This document shows, piece after piece, positions 61,901 to 64,000 of a stretch of 64,000 nucleotides of DNA. The DNA is taken from assembly GCF_041381155.1 (NCBI RefSeq), contig NC_091135.1:60424567-60488566 (forward strand), read 5' to 3'. Numbering within the stretch: position 1 is the stretch's first letter; every line of letters starts with the position of its first letter. The notes beneath the pieces were generated by a model that saw nothing but the letters and a program-made list of their open reading frames with translations, made no database searches and had not been told where the DNA came from. Position numbers and translations under genes: made by a program. Origin of the DNA: Argopecten irradians (Eukaryota; Mollusca; Bivalvia; Pectinida; Pectinidae).

Positions 61901-62987
61901 AAAGATTATGACGCTTTCATTGCTAAATGGTTTTTATGATGACTATTTCTAACAATGTTATAGATAAACATAGACAATGTGCTCCCCACATTACATACTT
62001 ACCAGCTCTGGACAGATATATCGATCCCGCGCTTGATTGGACACTGCAAATGTACTGTCCACTATGGTTATGACGTTGTGGAGTGATTGGCCTAACTTCC
62101 CAAACTTAGCATGGTTCACTGATAACCTGTTAAGGGATATTATAGCTTACTGCTTTTGAGGAAATTTTGAGTCATATTACACAGCATTTAATAAGAAGAT
62201 AATAATCGTTGCCTTAAACAATCGTAATCAATTAACTAAAGCACATTAATGTTTGATAATTCAGTGTCGAGAAAGTTGAAATAACTTTTTATTTATTCCC
62301 CGTGTTACAAATGCATACAGAAAATTCGTCAGGTTGTCTCCCTTCTTCTATCTTTCGTTAAACACACTCTGAAAGGCTACTTACGATATGGTCTCCGCAC
62401 TTTAGGAATCCGAACAGAGCCGTTGTTATACTGGCCATTCCTGTATTGAAAACAAGAGTTCCCGCTCCTTTCTCCAAGTTGTTGATCACGCTCTGCACGT
62501 TATCAGAATTAAAGTTAAAGTTGTTCCATCGGGAATAAATATACCCACCCTGTAGAAAATTTGTATTTTACATTTATTCATTTTGAGCAATCATGTTTCA
62601 AAATGACCAACGAGGACAATAAAAAATACCTATCACATCTTCATTATCAACAAAAGTGCTTTGTACTAAATTTGACTGATAAATAAATCGCTCAATAACA
62701 CACTATCAAAGCTTCATAGGCAATGAAAATGGCTAATACTAAAATGGTGGCTTTGACTGACCGTGCTAAACAATTATTGGTACCTACTTTGTTGACGATG
62801 GTTTGATAATCTTCAACACTCTTTAGTATGTAAGTGGACGAATGGTAGATCGGAGGGACCAGGGGTTACGTCTTAGGACCTTCCTCGAACACGTACCGCG
62901 CTGACGTAGCTACAGTGTCATCGCTGACGTCATCCAATGTCAAACCACCGACTCCTTTGTCCAGATTTTGGTGGATGCCAGTTTCGG
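58977..62987 (-). pseudogene. Tandem duplicate of the lyase gene, 5' half decayed
   Basis: Exon remnants in gene order: 62987-62788, 62549-62385, about 62120-62003, 61706-61595, 61262-61149, 60971-60837, 60469-60324, 59052-58977. Compared with the intact copy, the first exon has lost its acceptor AG (CTG instead of CAG), has a 5-bp deletion and an in-frame TAA. The exon carrying CYSGIYD is missing. The next exon lacks its first half and has a 14-bp deletion that shifts frame. The second exon and the last five exons are in frame with splice sites, including the PLP Lys in TKYLGGHSD. The enzyme cannot be made whole from this copy, but a 3' transcript could exist. Patches of long identity with the intact gene suggest recent duplication or gene conversion. 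Confidence 0.85.
59427..60301 (+). mobile_element. 5'-truncated LINE fragment, C-terminal part
   Basis: An open frame of 239 codons (59427-60146) begins FMVYGELGRFPLSI and RMIGYWARM. It has a zinc-binding CNMCNLNEIGDEFHYLFNC near the end, features of the region after reverse transcriptase in some LINE clades. It is followed by AT-rich 3' UTR and AATAAAATC then TTGTCATTGTCAT, a typical short-repeat tail. The frame is unbroken, so insertion is fairly recent. It sits in the last intron of the decayed lyase copy, opposite strand. Clade not fixed. Confidence 0.7.
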
Positions 62988-63505
62988 CAGTACGATACGT
63001 TTTGATTAAAATATGGAATAAGATATTTCTTAATAAAGATCATAATTAATACATTTGGATAATTTAATTTTATTCATTTTTTTGTATGGAAAATAAACAA
63101 AACAAAACCAATTGGATAAAAGAGAAAACCAACAATATTCTGGAATAGATGGGAAATGCATATGCATGAAAATTCTCCACTGATATACTCCTTTCCATAA
63201 GAACCATCTAAGACCCTGCAGGTTGGGCGCGCGGTTTGTAATTGTTGATGCGTTCATTTGACACCATTCGTTTCTTTAGATTAGTGCCATCTTTCATCTA
63301 TTATTTGTTTGTTTATTTTTATTTTCGGTTCTTTTCTCAGAAGACAAGAAGTAAATTGGAGACAATCTCTTTGGATCTGTTCGGATCAGGTGTTTTTTTA
63401 TAAATGTGTTATGTATGACACTAAATACATGTAGTTATGAGATAAGGGAGATAACTCCTATAGCTTTATTATCAATACATCCTATAAAGGTCATATCATT
63501 GATTT
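62988..63505. other. Intergenic, no supported gene
   Basis: AT-rich flank between the decayed lyase copy and the heat-shock-type promoter. Nothing else recognised. Confidence 0.4.
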
Positions 63506-63513
63506 AGGTTATA

Positions 63514-63679
63514 GAACTTTCTAGAATATTATCATGTATAAACAAATATGTTTGTAAACATGTTGATTATTAGTAGAGATCTAGAATGATCTACTTCCAG
63601 AAAGTTCTGTGTGTTTATTTGTTTACTGTTTTTAGTTAATATTTCTAGAAGTAGAAGGTTCTCCAATATTCTATATATA
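63514..63679 (+). promoter_or_regulatory. Heat-shock-type promoter: HSEs and TATA box
   Basis: Two perfect three-unit heat-shock elements: GAActTTCtaGAA at 63514-63526 and TTCcaGAAagTTC at 63595-63607. A third, gapped cluster holds TTCtaGAA at 63643-63650 and GAAggTTC at 63654-63661. TATATATA follows at 63672-63679. HSF trimers bind alternating GAA/TTC blocks at 5-bp spacing. The order HSE-HSE-HSE-TATA points to transcription to the right from about 63705. Confidence 0.75.
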
Positions 63680-63704
63680 CTCCAGCTTCCAAGGCTAATC
63701 AGAA

Positions 63705-64000
63705 CTGTAATGAGACATATCAAGAATTGTACAGTGCCATATTAGATTCTATTGGGAGAGCTATTGTGACTTTATCTGTGGATTATTACAACATTTTGTG
63801 TGGATTTATTCATATTGCCTGGAACTTTACAAATCATCTGTGGACATTCATTTTCCTCGTGGATTTGTGATTATTGTTAATTTGAAACCTGGAAGGATCA
63901 AGGATTATACCAGGACATTCGCATACAGATAAGTAACACTTTAAATCATCGTATTACTCTTGTACCACCACCAATTACTTTAGATATTGTAAATCATCTC
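63705..64000 (+). other. Probable 5' leader of a heat-inducible gene, running off the window
   Basis: Sequence downstream of the HSE/TATA promoter. No long reading frame starts here. It is probably untranslated leader or first intron of a stress gene (an HSP70-type gene would fit), whose coding part lies beyond 64000. Confidence 0.4.

Overview
The window is animal nuclear DNA, AT-rich to the eye. Genes are split into short exons with GT-AG introns, and mobile DNA is dense. The gene families, and several repeats resembling the tandem-core 'pearl' elements of bivalves, point to a marine lophotrochozoan, most likely a bivalve mollusc. That is an inference; no species is claimed.

Layout: (1) 2.1-9.9 kb, plus strand: an ankyrin-repeat/SOCS-box (ASB-like) ubiquitin-ligase adaptor. 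One of its introns is a 5.3-kb minisatellite of 60- and 64-bp units. (2) 15.2-34.2 kb, minus strand: a soluble guanylate cyclase of beta2 (GUCY1B2) type. I could model it as 12 coding exons that join in frame to 728 codons, from a three-base ATG exon to a C-terminal CVIL prenylation box. Its introns hold palindromes, TTAA-flanked elements and a decayed CR1-like LINE. (3) 40.2-44.7 kb, plus strand: a short-chain dehydrogenase related to HSDL2, five exons, 295 codons, ending in the peroxisomal signal SKL. Its last intron appears to use a GC-AG donor, and a poly(A) signal inside that intron offers a shorter isoform without SKL. (4) 47.1-56.7 kb, minus strand: a cystathionine gamma-lyase/gamma-synthase family PLP enzyme, nine exons joining in frame, with the first coding exon not found. 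A Ty3/gypsy retrotransposon that looks whole (identical 168-bp LTRs) sits in one intron. (5) 59.0-63.0 kb, minus strand: a tandem duplicate of gene 4 that is decayed at its 5' half but in frame in its 3' half. (6) The last 500 bases carry perfect heat-shock elements and a TATA box facing the right edge, so a heat-inducible gene probably starts at or beyond the window end.

The genes do not form one pathway. Gene pairs 1/2 and 3/4 converge and 2/3 diverge. The cyclase makes cGMP, probably at membranes. The lyase pair belongs to sulfur amino-acid metabolism (cysteine, H2S). The dehydrogenase probably works in peroxisomes. The most unusual signals are the splice-site-bearing minisatellite, the prenylated and possibly homodimeric cyclase with an altered heme motif, and the alternative 3' end of the dehydrogenase.
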